Source: Bacteroides faecis MAJ27 (lineage in GTDB: Bacteria > Bacteroidota > Bacteroidia > Bacteroidales > Bacteroidaceae). Taken from it: a stretch of DNA of 54,298 nucleotides. Shown here one piece after another: positions 26,153 to 34,788 of the stretch. The stretch is from positions 1 through 54,298 of the forward strand of contig NZ_FNNN01000033.1 in assembly GCF_900106755.1 (NCBI RefSeq). The letters run 5' to 3'. A program made the translations under genes and the position numbers. Under the pieces are notes generated by a model that saw only the letters and a list, made by a program, of their open reading frames with translations, did no database searches and was not told the origin of the DNA. Numbering within the stretch: the first letter of the stretch is position 1; each line of letters begins with the position of its first letter.

Positions 26153-26212
26153 ATGTGGCAAAATATTATTAACAGTTGGCAGTTATGGAAAAAAAGAAAA
26201 GCAAGGGATTGA
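26153..26212 (+). pseudogene. Displaced C-terminal stub of the BASS transporter (inside putative attR)
   Basis: The frame reads MWQNIINSWQLWKKRKARD then TGA. It matches the transporter's own ending (WQNIINSWQLWKKRKMR) and is presumably the original 3' end of that gene, cut off when the island inserted. The 47-bp repeat portion is 26154-26200. Confidence 0.75.
26154..26200. repeat. Right copy of 47-bp direct repeat (putative attR)
   Basis: It differs from 22380-22426 at only two of 47 positions, 3774 bases apart. It marks the right edge of the island. Confidence 0.8.
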
Positions 26213-26222
26213 AGCTCTGCCT

Positions 26223-26420
26223 TACTGCTGATAGTTCCCTACTGTAGAACTATTATTTTTTGCTTGATGAAACTTTAGTTCCATCGTCTTGAAACCGGAG
26301 TTTCCTCTGCTTGAAACTTTAGTTTCTTCAGCTTGGCACTAAAGTTTCTACGGCTTGAAACTATTGGTTTCAATGCTTTGGAACTATAGTTTCATCGCAT
26401 GGAAACCAACTAAACTAAGG
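26223..26420. repeat. Degenerate 22-bp-period palindromic tandem array (array B)
   Basis: Units begin at 26223, 26245, 26267, 26289, 26311, 26333, 26355, 26378 and 26400: 22-bp spacing with one 23. The consensus is TTGAAACTTTAGTTTC (left arm GAAAC, right arm AGTTTC) plus 6 variable bases. The first unit keeps only the right arm TAGTTCC, but exactly in phase. One unit (26333) reads TTGGCACTAAAGTTTC, bridging to the word used by array A. The array begins about 10 bases after the stop codon of the displaced transporter end. It lies in a 606-base stretch (26213-26818) without genes. Confidence 0.8.
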
Positions 26421-26482
26421 TATTCTTTGATTTATCCTTTCAAGGAGCAATATATGATAGTAGCAGGATGTGATAACAAAGC

Positions 26483-26527
26483 GTGACGGCATTGTGACAG
26501 CACACTTTACTGTCACAATGCTGTCAC
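26483..26527. repeat. 18-bp near-perfect inverted repeat with GTGAC/GTCAC words
   Basis: Arms 26483-26500 and 26510-26527 pair at 17 of 18 positions (the exception is a G-U), with a 9-nt loop. A further ACTTTGCTGTCAC copy follows at 26528-26540, and GTGACAG recurs at 26581. It could be a strong RNA stem or a multi-site operator. The rest up to 26780 shows no gene. Confidence 0.6.
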
Positions 26528-26787
26528 ACTTTGCTGTCACCTTTTTATTGGTTTATAATCAGTGCGTTATTTAGCTTTTGGTGACAGATGACAGCAATTT
26601 TGGGTGTTTAAATTCTTATGTAGAAGCGCGTCCAAAGTAATCTTCGATATTCGTTTTTGTCTGTAGATTAAGTGATATATTGCAAAAATATTGCAGATTC
26701 GTTATATGTAATGTCGTTTATTTCATGCCTGCCACTCTGTTAAAGGTTAAAAAAGGACATAATTTCCGATTTTCGGGACACTATATC

Positions 26788-26795
26788 TATCTTTG
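26788..26795 (+). promoter_or_regulatory. -7 box of the metallophosphoesterase gene
   Basis: TATCTTTG (TAnnTTTG) lies 23 bases before the ATG at 26819. Confidence 0.5.
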
Positions 26796-26818
26796 CTGCC
26801 AATTTTAAAATCGGAAAA

Positions 26819-28177
26819 ATGAAGATTACGAAGAGAAAAATAGCTTGGGGCGTCGTTCTCCTGATATTGATTGTCGGTGGTGTCATTTGTAAGAAACGCT
26901 GGAATGTTTGGTTTTACAATATTCCTGAAATACGCTATGGGCTGACGGAAGAACCTCAGCGGGTATTTCTGACATTCGGAAATGACGGTGAGCTATCCCG
27001 CAATGTAAGTTGGATGTGCGGAGGCGTTTCTAAACAAGCGAAGCTGGAATATACCAAGATCGGTTCCGGTGATACGCTGCTCATCAACGGATCTTCCAAA
27101 TTTCTTCGTACACTGGGCGGGTTCGGTTATGCCAATTGGGCGAAGTTTAAAGATCTTTCTTATGGAGATTCCTACTCTTACAGGGTATGGAATGACGATC
27201 GCTCTTCTGATTGGTATTCGTTTACCATGCAACCCGATTCGACTGACCATTTTTCTTTTGTATTTATAGGTGATGTGCAGGATACTTTGCGTGGAAAGAC
27301 ACGTGATTTTATGGAAAACGTACGCCATCGATATCCCCAGGTTGACTTTTACATGTTTGCCGGTGATTTTGCCGAACGTCCGATGAACTGTTATTGGGAC
27401 GAGGCCTATCAAAGTGTAGATTCCATTGCGCCCACCAAACCGATGTTAGTTTCTCCGGGAAATCATGAATATGTGAAAGGCCTGGTACGTGTTCTGGAAA
27501 AACGTTTTGCTTATGTCTTTTCTTATCTGCTCGAATCAAGATACAAGAATAATAATGTGTATTCTATCGATTACAATGATGCCACCATTATTACACTGGA
27601 TAGTAACCGTGACCCTTGGTTCCTTTTCTCTCAGCGCGAATGGCTGGAGAAAACGTTGAAAGCTTCGAAAAAGAAATGGAAAATAGTCATGCTCCATCAT
27701 CCGGTATACTCCATTAAAGGTAAAATGAACAACCTTCCGGTGCGTTGGATGTTCGACGGGCTGTTCCGCGAATATGGGGTCGATCTGGTGCTTCAGGGAC
27801 ATGAACATAATTATGCCCGTATGACTAATAAAAATGATGAGGGCGAAATGACTACCCCGCTGTATCTGGTGAGCCATGCTTCTCCGAAGAGTTACCGTCT
27901 GGCTTTCAATGATAAGTATGATCGTTTTGGGACAAACCGCCGTTTCTACCAACATATCGACGTGACAGGAGATACCCTCCGGATGCAGGCATTTTTGGAG
28001 AATGACTCATTGTATGATGACGTCCGGATCGTGAAGAATGCTTCCGGTATTCAAGTCATTGACAATGCGCAAGATATACCGGAAATACTCGAAAAGCCCG
28101 TAGGGTTGAGGGGAAAGAAAGCTGAAGATTTCGAACGGAATGCGGCGAAGTGGCGGAACCGTTCCTCAGTAAAGTAA
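26819..28177 (+). CDS. Membrane-anchored metallophosphoesterase with purple-acid-phosphatase-like N-domain
   Basis: A 452-aa protein with an N-terminal transmembrane or signal segment (residues 9-24). A fibronectin-like N-domain (about 35-135, ending in YSYRVWNDDRSSDWYSF) precedes a calcineurin-type phosphoesterase core. Metal-site motifs in order are FIGDVQD near 149, FAGDFAE, SPGNHEY, LHHPVYS and QGHEHNY, so the two-metal centre is complete. The N-domain plus core layout is that of purple acid phosphatases. The probable role is hydrolysis of phosphate esters outside the cytoplasm. The last 12 bases overlap the 3' end of the convergent NamZ-type gene. Confidence 0.88.
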   Translation: MKITKRKIAWGVVLLILIVGGVICKKRWNVWFYNIPEIRYGLTEEPQRVFLTFGNDGELSRNVSWMCGGVSKQAKLEYTKIGSGDTLLINGSSKFLRTLGGFGYANWAKFKDLSYGDSYSYRVWNDDRSSDWYSFTMQPDSTDHFSFVFIGDVQDTLRGKTRDFMENVRHRYPQVDFYMFAGDFAERPMNCYWDEAYQSVDSIAPTKPMLVSPGNHEYVKGLVRVLEKRFAYVFSYLLESRYKNNNVYSIDYNDATIITLDSNRDPWFLFSQREWLEKTLKASKKKWKIVMLHHPVYSIKGKMNNLPVRWMFDGLFREYGVDLVLQGHEHNYARMTNKNDEGEMTTPLYLVSHASPKSYRLAFNDKYDRFGTNRRFYQHIDVTGDTLRMQAFLENDSLYDDVRIVKNASGIQVIDNAQDIPEILEKPVGLRGKKAEDFERNAAKWRNRSSVK

Positions 28178-29329
28178 ATACTTCTGCCTCATGTCCTGGT
28201 AAGTCTGCAACTCTTTTTGCCAATTGTCGCAGATTTCCTTTTCCGATTTTCCTTGAAGGATTGCTTTCCGTACAGAATCTGTTCCCATCAGTAAATCAAA
28301 CCACCGGGGACGGGAGAAGAAAGCTGCACCTTCGCCGGATAAACGATAGAAACGCAGGAGGTAACGGAGCGTGAATCCGTTTACATCTGTTACGTTCCGC
28401 AAATCTTCGCCGTAGCAGGCAACTCCTTTGTGCATCGGATTCTTATCGAATCCGGGCAGAGAACGTGGAGTGAAGACGAAATCGCCATACTTTTTGTCAG
28501 GTGCGCCCAATACCTGAAAAGGAAATGTTGTTCCGCGTCCTACACTGATACGTGTTGCCTCGAAAGGGCAAAGCGAAGCATACAGGCGGATGGATTGTGC
28601 ATCGGGCAAGTTGGGAGACGGTTTCACGGGAAGTACGTAAGGCTGTCCATGTTGCCATCCTTTTATGGGAATCACGGTTAGCGGGCAAGTCTTTGTCTGG
28701 GTAGTCATCCATCTTTCTCCGTTAATCATTTGTGCCAGTTCCCCGATGGTACAACCGTGAAGGACCGGCAAAGGTAGCATTCCGACAAAACTTTTATACC
28801 CCGCTTTCAATACAGGACCTTCTACGTAGTCGCAGGGATTGGGACGGTCTAGTACAATCATTTCTTTTTTATTTTCCGCACAGGCTTCCATTACATAATA
28901 CATTGTACTGATATAGGTATAAAAACGCGCACCTACGTCCTGAATATCGAACACGATGACATCGATATCCTTTAGTTGGGCGGCGGTTGGTTTCTTGTTA
29001 TTCCCGTAGAGTGAGACGATAGGTATTCCCGTGCGGCTGTCTTTTCCGTCTTTTACAGTTTCACCGGCATCCGCGTTGCCGCGAAAGCCATGCTCCGGTG
29101 CAAAAACTTTCACTATATTGATCTTTTGTTTTAATAAAGTATCCAGCAGATGAACGTGTTCCGTGCCAACGATGGAAGTGTGGTTTACGACCATTCCTAC
29201 ACGTTTTCCTTTGATTAGCGGCAGGTACTGGTCCATGCGTTCGGCGCCCGTAATTACTTTTCCGCTGGCGTATGTCGAGCAAAGTATTATGAACAGAGAG
29301 AAAAGAATGAAGGAACTTCTGGCTTGCAT
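28166..29329 (-). CDS. namZ: DUF1343 family exo-beta-N-acetylmuramidase (NamZ-like, GH171)
   Basis: A 387-aa secreted protein with a signal peptide (hydrophobic residues 6-22, then ASG). The DUF1343 core shows KRVGMVVNHTSIVG, the catalytic-region motif VFAPEHGFRG near residue 75, IVFDIQDVGARFYTYISTM, LDRPNPC and SVGRGTTFPFQVLG. NamZ-type enzymes release terminal MurNAc from peptidoglycan chains, so the role would be periplasmic murein turnover or recycling of external cell wall fragments. Length and motif order are normal. It is convergent with and overlaps the metallophosphoesterase gene by 12 bases. Confidence 0.9.
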   Translation of the reverse strand: MQARSSFILFSLFIILCSTYASGKVITGAERMDQYLPLIKGKRVGMVVNHTSIVGTEHVHLLDTLLKQKINIVKVFAPEHGFRGNADAGETVKDGKDSRTGIPIVSLYGNNKKPTAAQLKDIDVIVFDIQDVGARFYTYISTMYYVMEACAENKKEMIVLDRPNPCDYVEGPVLKAGYKSFVGMLPLPVLHGCTIGELAQMINGERWMTTQTKTCPLTVIPIKGWQHGQPYVLPVKPSPNLPDAQSIRLYASLCPFEATRISVGRGTTFPFQVLGAPDKKYGDFVFTPRSLPGFDKNPMHKGVACYGEDLRNVTDVNGFTLRYLLRFYRLSGEGAAFFSRPRWFDLLMGTDSVRKAILQGKSEKEICDNWQKELQTYQDMRQKYLLY

Positions 29330-29354
29330 ATCAGTAAATTTTTGTAATATTGCA

Positions 29355-29385
29355 CAAAAATATCATTTCTCGGTCAGGGAACAAG
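29355..29385 (-). promoter_or_regulatory. Promoter of the NamZ-type gene
   Basis: On the minus strand CTTG (29385-29382), a 19-bp spacer and TATTTTTG (29362-29355) match the Bacteroides consensus with one mismatch in the -33 box. The start codon follows 25 bases later. Confidence 0.6.
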
Positions 29386-29403
29386 TAATAACTAGTGAAA
29401 AAT

Positions 29404-29940
29404 ATGAATCCAATTGAAATTATCGACAAATTTTATCCGCAAGAGACGGAACAACGGCACATTCTACTTATACATAGCCTTTCTGTTGCTCAAAAAGCTT
29501 TGAAGATCGTAGATGCTCATCCCAATTTACCTATCAACCGCAGTTTTGTCAGAGAAGCCGCGCTTCTGCACGACATCGGAATCTTTCTGACCGATGCTCC
29601 TACAATCCAATGTTTTGGAGAACATCCTTATATTGCCCACGGCTATTTGGGAGCAGATCTTTTGCGAAAAGAAGGTTTTGAACGTCATGCACTGGTTTGC
29701 GAACGCCATACCGGAGCCGGATTATCACTGGAAGAAATCATAGAACGACAGCTGCCTCTTCCTCATCGTGAAATGCTGCCCGTCACTCTGGAAGAGCAAA
29801 TAATCTGTTTTGCCGATAAATTCTTTTCCAAAACTCATCTTGATGAAGAAAAGACAGTGGAAAAAGCCCGAAAAAGTATTGCAAAATATGGTGAAGAAGG
29901 GCTAAACCGTTTCGATGGGTGGTGTTCTTTATTTTTATAG
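29404..29940 (+). CDS. HD-domain phosphohydrolase
   Basis: A 178-aa HD-superfamily protein. The metal-binding His and His-Asp appear in HILLIHSLSVAQKAL and EAALLHDIGIF, followed by EHPYIAHGYLGADLL, which supplies further His ligands. The conserved Asp lies in CFADKFFSKTHLDEE. It would hydrolyse a phosphate ester or nucleotide, but the substrate cannot be read from sequence. ATG at 29404 was chosen; a GTG three codons earlier is the alternative. Its promoter region is shared with the divergent NamZ-type gene. Confidence 0.85.
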   Translation: MNPIEIIDKFYPQETEQRHILLIHSLSVAQKALKIVDAHPNLPINRSFVREAALLHDIGIFLTDAPTIQCFGEHPYIAHGYLGADLLRKEGFERHALVCERHTGAGLSLEEIIERQLPLPHREMLPVTLEEQIICFADKFFSKTHLDEEKTVEKARKSIAKYGEEGLNRFDGWCSLFL

Positions 29941-29995
29941 CACTAAAAAATAATTAAATAACAGAGATTCTCACGCATTATTGATGAAGATTGTG

Positions 29996-30003
29996 TACTT
30001 TTG
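29996..30003 (+). promoter_or_regulatory. -7 box of the LptD-like gene
   Basis: TACTTTTG (TAnnTTTG) lies 27 bases before the ATG at 30031. Confidence 0.5.
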
Positions 30004-30030
30004 CCACTTCAAGCGTAAAACTATTAGTTA

Positions 30031-32742
30031 ATGGCGCCATTGAGAGCAAAAATAATTATATCATTCATATTGCTGATTGTCTTGCTGATGCTTCCTGATG
30101 AGGCTACGTCTCAGCGTCGAAGAAGAGGGATGATTGCCTCCAACACTGCACAAACGGATTCCCTTAACGGGAACGATTCGTTGAGAGCGGATACAGTTGT
30201 GGTACGCGTCGACTCTGTAGCACCGACAAAGAAACAACCGCTCGATGCACCGGTTATTTATGAATCTAACGACTCCACCACTTTCACGTTGGGAGGTGCC
30301 GCTACGCTTTATGGTAGCGGCAAAGTTAACTACCAGAATATCGAACTGGCAGCGGAAGTGATTTCCATGAATCTGGACAGTAGTACGGTACATGCCTATG
30401 GTATTAAAGATACGACAGGAACAATAAAAGGTAAACCTGTCTTTAAAGAAGGCGAAACAGCATACGACACAGAGACTATCAGTTATAACTTCAAGAGTAA
30501 AAAAGCGGGAATCACGGATATCATCACCCAACAGGGCGAAGGTTATGTGACCGGTAGCAGAGCCAAGAAGGGAGCAAATGATGAAATCTTTATGGAGCAC
30601 GGTCGTTACACGACTTGTGACCATCATGACCATCCTCACTTCTACATGCAGCTGACAAGGGCCAAAGTGCGTCCCAAAAAGAATGTAGTAACAGGTCCTG
30701 CGTACCTTGTGGTGGAAGATGTTCCTCTGCCGCTGGCTGTGCCTTTTTTCTTCTTCCCTTTTTCCAGCAGTTATTCTTCAGGCTTCATTATGCCGACCTA
30801 TATGGATGACTCCAGCCGTGGTTTCGGTCTGGCAGAAGGAGGGTATTACTTTGCTATGAGCGACATCATGGACTTGAAACTCACAGGAGATATATTCACG
30901 AAAGGTTCATGGCGGCTCTCCGGATTGACAAATTACAATAAGAGGTATAAATATTCCGGTACCTTGCAGGCGGATTATCAGGTGACTAAAACCGGAGACA
31001 AAGGAATGCCGGATTATACAGTTGCCAAAGACTTCAAGGTGGTGTGGAACCACCGGCAGGATGCTAAGGCAAGTCCGAACAGTACTTTCTCCGCCAGTGT
31101 AAATTTCTCGACCAGTAGTTATGAACGGTCTAACATCAACAACCTTTACAACTCTCAGTTGTTGACTCAGAATACAAAGACTTCAAGTATCAGCTATTCC
31201 CGCAGTTTCCCCGATATTGGTCTGACCTTGTCCGGAACTACCAATATTGCGCAGACTATGCGTGACTCTTCTATCGCCGTGACGCTCCCCGACCTTAATA
31301 TTACGTTGAGCCGTCTTTTCCCTTTCAAGCGTAAGAAGGCTGCCGGAGCCGAGCGTTGGTATGAAAAGATTTCCATCAGCTATACGGGACGTCTGACAAA
31401 CAGTATCAGAACAAAAGATGACCGTTTGTTCAAGACCGGAATCAGCGGATGGGAAAATGCGATGAATCATAATATTCCTATCAGTGCTACTTTCACGCTG
31501 TTCAAGTATTTGCAGGTTTCTCCTTCGGTCAACTATACAGAGCGGTGGTATACCCGTAAGATGAACCAGACATATAATATGGAAGAACATAAGCTGGACC
31601 CTAATCTGAATGATACTATTAATGGTTTCTATCGGGTGTCCAACTATTCTGCCAGTATCAGTTTGAGTACGAAACTGTATGGTATGTACAAGCCTCTTTT
31701 CATGAAGAAGAAAGAGATACAGATCCGTCACGTTGTTACTCCACAAGTAAGTCTTAGCGGAGCTCCCGGATTCAGCAAGTATTGGGAGGAATACACAGAT
31801 TATAACGGCAATACACAATACTATTCTCCTTTTACCGGACAGCCTTTTGGAGTTCCTTCACGTGAAGGTTCGGGAACGGTTAGCTTCTCTCTGTCCAACA
31901 ATCTGGAAATGAAGTATTATGATGCCAAGAAGGATACGCTCAAAAAGGTCAGTCTGATTGATGATTTGAGCGCAAATATGTCCTATAATATGGCAGCGAA
32001 AGAAAGACCTTGGAGTGATTTGAGTTTGAATATCCGTATGAAGCTGACCAAGAACTATACTTTCAATATGAACGCTTCATTCGCTACTTATGCTTATGCT
32101 TTCGATAAGAACGGTAATGTAGTGACCAGTAATCGTACTGAATGGTCTTATGGACGTTTCGGACGTTTCCAGGGATATGGTTCTTCTTTTAACTATACTT
32201 TTAATAATGATACCTGGAAGAAGTGGTTTGGTCCGAAGGAAGACGCTGAACAGGATAAAAACAAGAAGGACTCGGAAGACGGAGACGGTGAGGATTCTGA
32301 AGGTACGGAAGATGGAACTACCATCAAGAAGGTGGAGAAGGCACAGGCCGACCCGGATGGTTATCAGGTATTCAAGATGCCTTGGTCTTTAAGTTTCAGT
32401 TATTCGTTCAATATTCGTGAAGACAGAACGAAGCCTATCAATCGCTATTCCATGCGTTATCCGTTTACTTATACCCACAATATTAATATGAATGGAAATG
32501 TGAAGATTTCCAACAACTGGTCGCTTTCATTCAATTCGGGTTACGACTTCCAGGCAAAAGAGATTACGCAGACTTCTTGTACGATTTCGCGTGACTTGCA
32601 CTGCTTTAACCTTTCTGCCAGTCTTTCGCCATTCGGACGTTGGAAATACTACAATGTTACCATTCGTGCCAATGCAAGTATTCTTCAGGACTTGAAGTAT
32701 GAGCAGAGAAGCCAGACGCAAAGTAATATTCAGTGGTATTAA
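30031..32742 (+). CDS. LptD-like outer membrane LPS-assembly barrel
   Basis: A 903-aa protein with a signal peptide (hydrophobic residues 8-22). An N-terminal OstA/LptA-like jellyroll spans about 80-230 (ATLYGSGKVNYQNIELAAEVISM, then FKSKKAGITDIITQQGEGYV). A long beta-barrel region with alternating aromatic strands ends in QSNIQWY. A Cys in HGRYTTCDHHDHPHFY recalls the LptD cysteines. A striking acidic/lysine-rich insert (KEDAEQDKNKKDSEDGDGE) near 735-765 probably forms an exposed loop. This layout is the Bacteroidetes version of LptD, which inserts lipopolysaccharide into the outer leaflet. Lpt partners are not adjacent. A terminator follows. Confidence 0.85.
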   Translation: MAPLRAKIIISFILLIVLLMLPDEATSQRRRRGMIASNTAQTDSLNGNDSLRADTVVVRVDSVAPTKKQPLDAPVIYESNDSTTFTLGGAATLYGSGKVNYQNIELAAEVISMNLDSSTVHAYGIKDTTGTIKGKPVFKEGETAYDTETISYNFKSKKAGITDIITQQGEGYVTGSRAKKGANDEIFMEHGRYTTCDHHDHPHFYMQLTRAKVRPKKNVVTGPAYLVVEDVPLPLAVPFFFFPFSSSYSSGFIMPTYMDDSSRGFGLAEGGYYFAMSDIMDLKLTGDIFTKGSWRLSGLTNYNKRYKYSGTLQADYQVTKTGDKGMPDYTVAKDFKVVWNHRQDAKASPNSTFSASVNFSTSSYERSNINNLYNSQLLTQNTKTSSISYSRSFPDIGLTLSGTTNIAQTMRDSSIAVTLPDLNITLSRLFPFKRKKAAGAERWYEKISISYTGRLTNSIRTKDDRLFKTGISGWENAMNHNIPISATFTLFKYLQVSPSVNYTERWYTRKMNQTYNMEEHKLDPNLNDTINGFYRVSNYSASISLSTKLYGMYKPLFMKKKEIQIRHVVTPQVSLSGAPGFSKYWEEYTDYNGNTQYYSPFTGQPFGVPSREGSGTVSFSLSNNLEMKYYDAKKDTLKKVSLIDDLSANMSYNMAAKERPWSDLSLNIRMKLTKNYTFNMNASFATYAYAFDKNGNVVTSNRTEWSYGRFGRFQGYGSSFNYTFNNDTWKKWFGPKEDAEQDKNKKDSEDGDGEDSEGTEDGTTIKKVEKAQADPDGYQVFKMPWSLSFSYSFNIREDRTKPINRYSMRYPFTYTHNINMNGNVKISNNWSLSFNSGYDFQAKEITQTSCTISRDLHCFNLSASLSPFGRWKYYNVTIRANASILQDLKYEQRSQTQSNIQWY

Positions 32743-32790
32743 TAAATGGAATGAAGAATCGGGAATAAGCCCCGGTAGGACTAAAATATA

Positions 32791-32829
32791 AAAATGGCTG
32801 CATGATCTTTGGGGTGATGCAGCCATTTT
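32791..32829. terminator. Bidirectional terminator between lptD-like gene and ung
   Basis: A perfect 13-bp stem (AAAATGGCTGCAT with ATGCAGCCATTTT) with a 13-nt loop sits in the convergent gap. Its U-rich arm ends serve both strands. Confidence 0.8.
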
Positions 32830-32863
32830 CTTTATGTCTTGATTCTGATTGATCAGATGATGA

Positions 32864-33526
32864 TTACCATACAATTTCCGTTTCTCCGTTTGCCTTCAGA
32901 TAATCGTTTGCCCGGCTGAAATGTTTGTTGCCGAAGAAACCATTATAGGCAGAGAGGGGAGAAGGGTGGGCGGAGCTGAGTACCAGATGCTTGTTGCGGT
33001 CGATAAAGGCTCCTTTGCGTTGGGCATAAGCTCCCCACAAGATAAACACAAGATGTTCTCTTTCTTCTGCCAGCGCACGAATGGCTGCATCTGTAAAGGC
33101 TTCCCATCCGCGGTTTTGGTGAGAGCCTGCCTGATGAGCGCGTACGGTCAGAGTCGCGTTGAGCAGCAATACTCCTTGTTCGGCCCAGCGAGTCAGGTTT
33201 CCGGTAGCGGGAGCGTCTGTGCCTATGTCCGCCTTTATCTCTTTGAATATGTTTACCAGAGAAGGAGGGAAAGGAACTCCGTCATTGACTGAGAAACAAA
33301 GTCCGTGTGCCTGGCCTGGCCCGTGGTAAGGGTCTTGTCCGATGATTACTACCTTCACTTTGTCGAAAGGACAGAGGTTGAAGGCATTGAAAATCAGCTT
33401 TCCCGGAGGAAAAATCTGATACTGGCTATATTCACTTTTAACGAATTCTGTCAGTGTGCGAAAGTAGTCTTTTTCAAATTCCGGCTGTAAGTGTGTTTTC
33501 CAGCTTTCTTCTATTTGTACATTCAT
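32864..33526 (-). CDS. ung: Uracil-DNA glycosylase
   Basis: A 220-aa family 1 UDG that removes uracil from DNA as the first step of base excision repair. The water-activating motif IIGQDPYHGPGQAHGL places catalytic Asp65. The Leu-intercalation/uracil-recognition motif SSAHPSPLSAYNGFFG places His187, the same numbering as in E. coli. Length and motifs are fully standard. It starts 5 bases after the asnA stop on the same strand, so the two genes are very likely cotranscribed. Confidence 0.96.
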   Translation of the reverse strand: MNVQIEESWKTHLQPEFEKDYFRTLTEFVKSEYSQYQIFPPGKLIFNAFNLCPFDKVKVVIIGQDPYHGPGQAHGLCFSVNDGVPFPPSLVNIFKEIKADIGTDAPATGNLTRWAEQGVLLLNATLTVRAHQAGSHQNRGWEAFTDAAIRALAEEREHLVFILWGAYAQRKGAFIDRNKHLVLSSAHPSPLSAYNGFFGNKHFSRANDYLKANGETEIVW

Positions 33527-33531
33527 AGCAA

Positions 33532-34569
33532 TTATATAAGGTGTATATCAAGTTCCTCACATTCTTTGCGCATATCTTCCGGCCAGATGCTGGCTTGTAT
33601 TTCTCCGATATGAGCTTTGCGAAGGTAGAACATACACAAACGGGATTGTCCGATACCGCCACCGATAGATAGGGGAAGTGTATCATCCATCAGTCGTTTG
33701 TGGAAATAAAGTTTCAGTCTCTCTTCTTCGTTTTCTTCTTTGAGCTGACGTTGCAGAGCTTCTCTGTCTACACGAACACCCATGGAAGATAATTCGATGG
33801 AACGTTGCAGTACATCGTCCCAAAGCAAAAGGTCACCGTTGAGCCCCGGCAAGTTATTCAGCCCATTCGATGTATAATCATCGTAGTCCGGTGCACGTCC
33901 GTCATGCTTTTTGCCATCACTCAGTTTGCAGCCGATACCGATGATAAACACGGCACCGTATTTCTGGCAGATGGCATGCTCACGGCATTTGGGTTCAAGG
34001 TTCGGATAAAGCTGGCGCAATTCTTCCGAATGGATGAAATGTAACTTCTGTGGCAGACAGGGTTTGATCTGAGGATACATTTCGTATACCATGTATTCTG
34101 TGCGGATCATGGCTGCGTAGATACGGTTTACGATCTCTTTCAGGAATTCTACGTTTCTGTCTTCGTTGGTGATGACGCGTTCCCAGTCCCATTGGTCTAC
34201 ATAGAGCGAGTGAAGGTTTCCGAGTTCTTCGTCAGAACGGATGGCGTTCATGTCGGTGTAGATACCGTATCCCGGTTCGATATTGTAATCGGCGAGGGTT
34301 AATCTTTTCCATTTTGCTAATGAATGAACGACTTCTGCTTGTGCGTCACCTAAATCCTTGATCGGGAATGAAACAGGACGTTCTATACCATTCAAATCGT
34401 CATTGATACCCATGCCTTTCAATACGAAAAGCGGGGCTGTTACGCGTCTGAGGCGCAATTCTGATGACAGGTTTAACTGGAAGAACTCTTTTATTTGTTT
34501 GATTCCCAACTCTGTTTGTTTTAAGTCGAGTAACGGTTTATAGTTCTTTGGTTTTATCAAGTAACTCAT
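33532..34569 (-). CDS. asnA: Aspartate-ammonia ligase (asparagine synthetase A)
   Basis: A 345-aa ammonia-dependent asparagine synthetase with a class-II aminoacyl-tRNA-synthetase-like fold. Recognised by KPKNYKPLLDLKQTELGIKQ at the start, VHSLAKWKRLTLADYNIEPG, YVDQWDWERVI and the C-terminal SIGGGIGQSRLCMFYL (motif 3-like ATP site). It makes asparagine from aspartate, ammonia and ATP in the cytoplasm. It heads the asnA-ung operon. A -7 box lies 26 bases upstream. Confidence 0.95.
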   Translation of the reverse strand: MSYLIKPKNYKPLLDLKQTELGIKQIKEFFQLNLSSELRLRRVTAPLFVLKGMGINDDLNGIERPVSFPIKDLGDAQAEVVHSLAKWKRLTLADYNIEPGYGIYTDMNAIRSDEELGNLHSLYVDQWDWERVITNEDRNVEFLKEIVNRIYAAMIRTEYMVYEMYPQIKPCLPQKLHFIHSEELRQLYPNLEPKCREHAICQKYGAVFIIGIGCKLSDGKKHDGRAPDYDDYTSNGLNNLPGLNGDLLLWDDVLQRSIELSSMGVRVDREALQRQLKEENEEERLKLYFHKRLMDDTLPLSIGGGIGQSRLCMFYLRKAHIGEIQASIWPEDMRKECEELDIHLI

Positions 34570-34594
34570 AGGATTGTTGATTGTTAATTGTCGG

Positions 34595-34602
34595 CAAAGA
34601 TA
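34595..34602 (-). promoter_or_regulatory. -7 box of the asnA-ung operon
   Basis: The minus strand reads TATCTTTG (TAnnTTTG), 26 bases upstream of the asnA ATG. Confidence 0.5.
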
Positions 34603-34762
34603 GGAATAATATTAATATCTGTATTGGATATTCTCTAAAAGATTGTCAAATTGATAAACTATATGCTATAAAGCATTTCAAAATAACAGAAGGTCAAGGA
34701 GTGCCGGTGACTTAAGAACTATAAAAAAAGATGAATCATTAGGAAGATGAGAAGATTTTTTA

Positions 34763-34770
34763 TACTTTTG
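34763..34770 (+). promoter_or_regulatory. -7 box of the tRNA-Arg gene
   Basis: TACTTTTG (TAnnTTTG) lies 18 bases before the mature tRNA 5' end. Confidence 0.55.
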
Positions 34771-34788
34771 TCATCGCATTTAGGAAAT

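Larger units (their letters stand above)
22427..26153. mobile_element. Integrase-less genomic island at the 3' end of the BASS transporter gene
   Basis: The 3.7-kb segment lies between the two 47-bp direct repeats and is visibly more AT-rich than its flanks. It holds two gene remnants, a small membrane ORF, an SDR, a Crp/Fnr regulator and a YhcG-type nuclease. Preservation of the host gene's C-terminal codons in both repeat copies is the hallmark of tyrosine-recombinase integration at a gene's 3' end. No recombinase or mobilisation gene remains, so this is either a decayed element or one moved in trans. Three TTTGTTAC words near the right end may be former integrase arm sites. Confidence 0.7.

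Noticed and set aside
22427..26153. Insertion sequence or transposon
   Set aside because: No transposase, no terminal inverted repeats; the flanking 47-bp repeat is far longer than a transposon target duplication.
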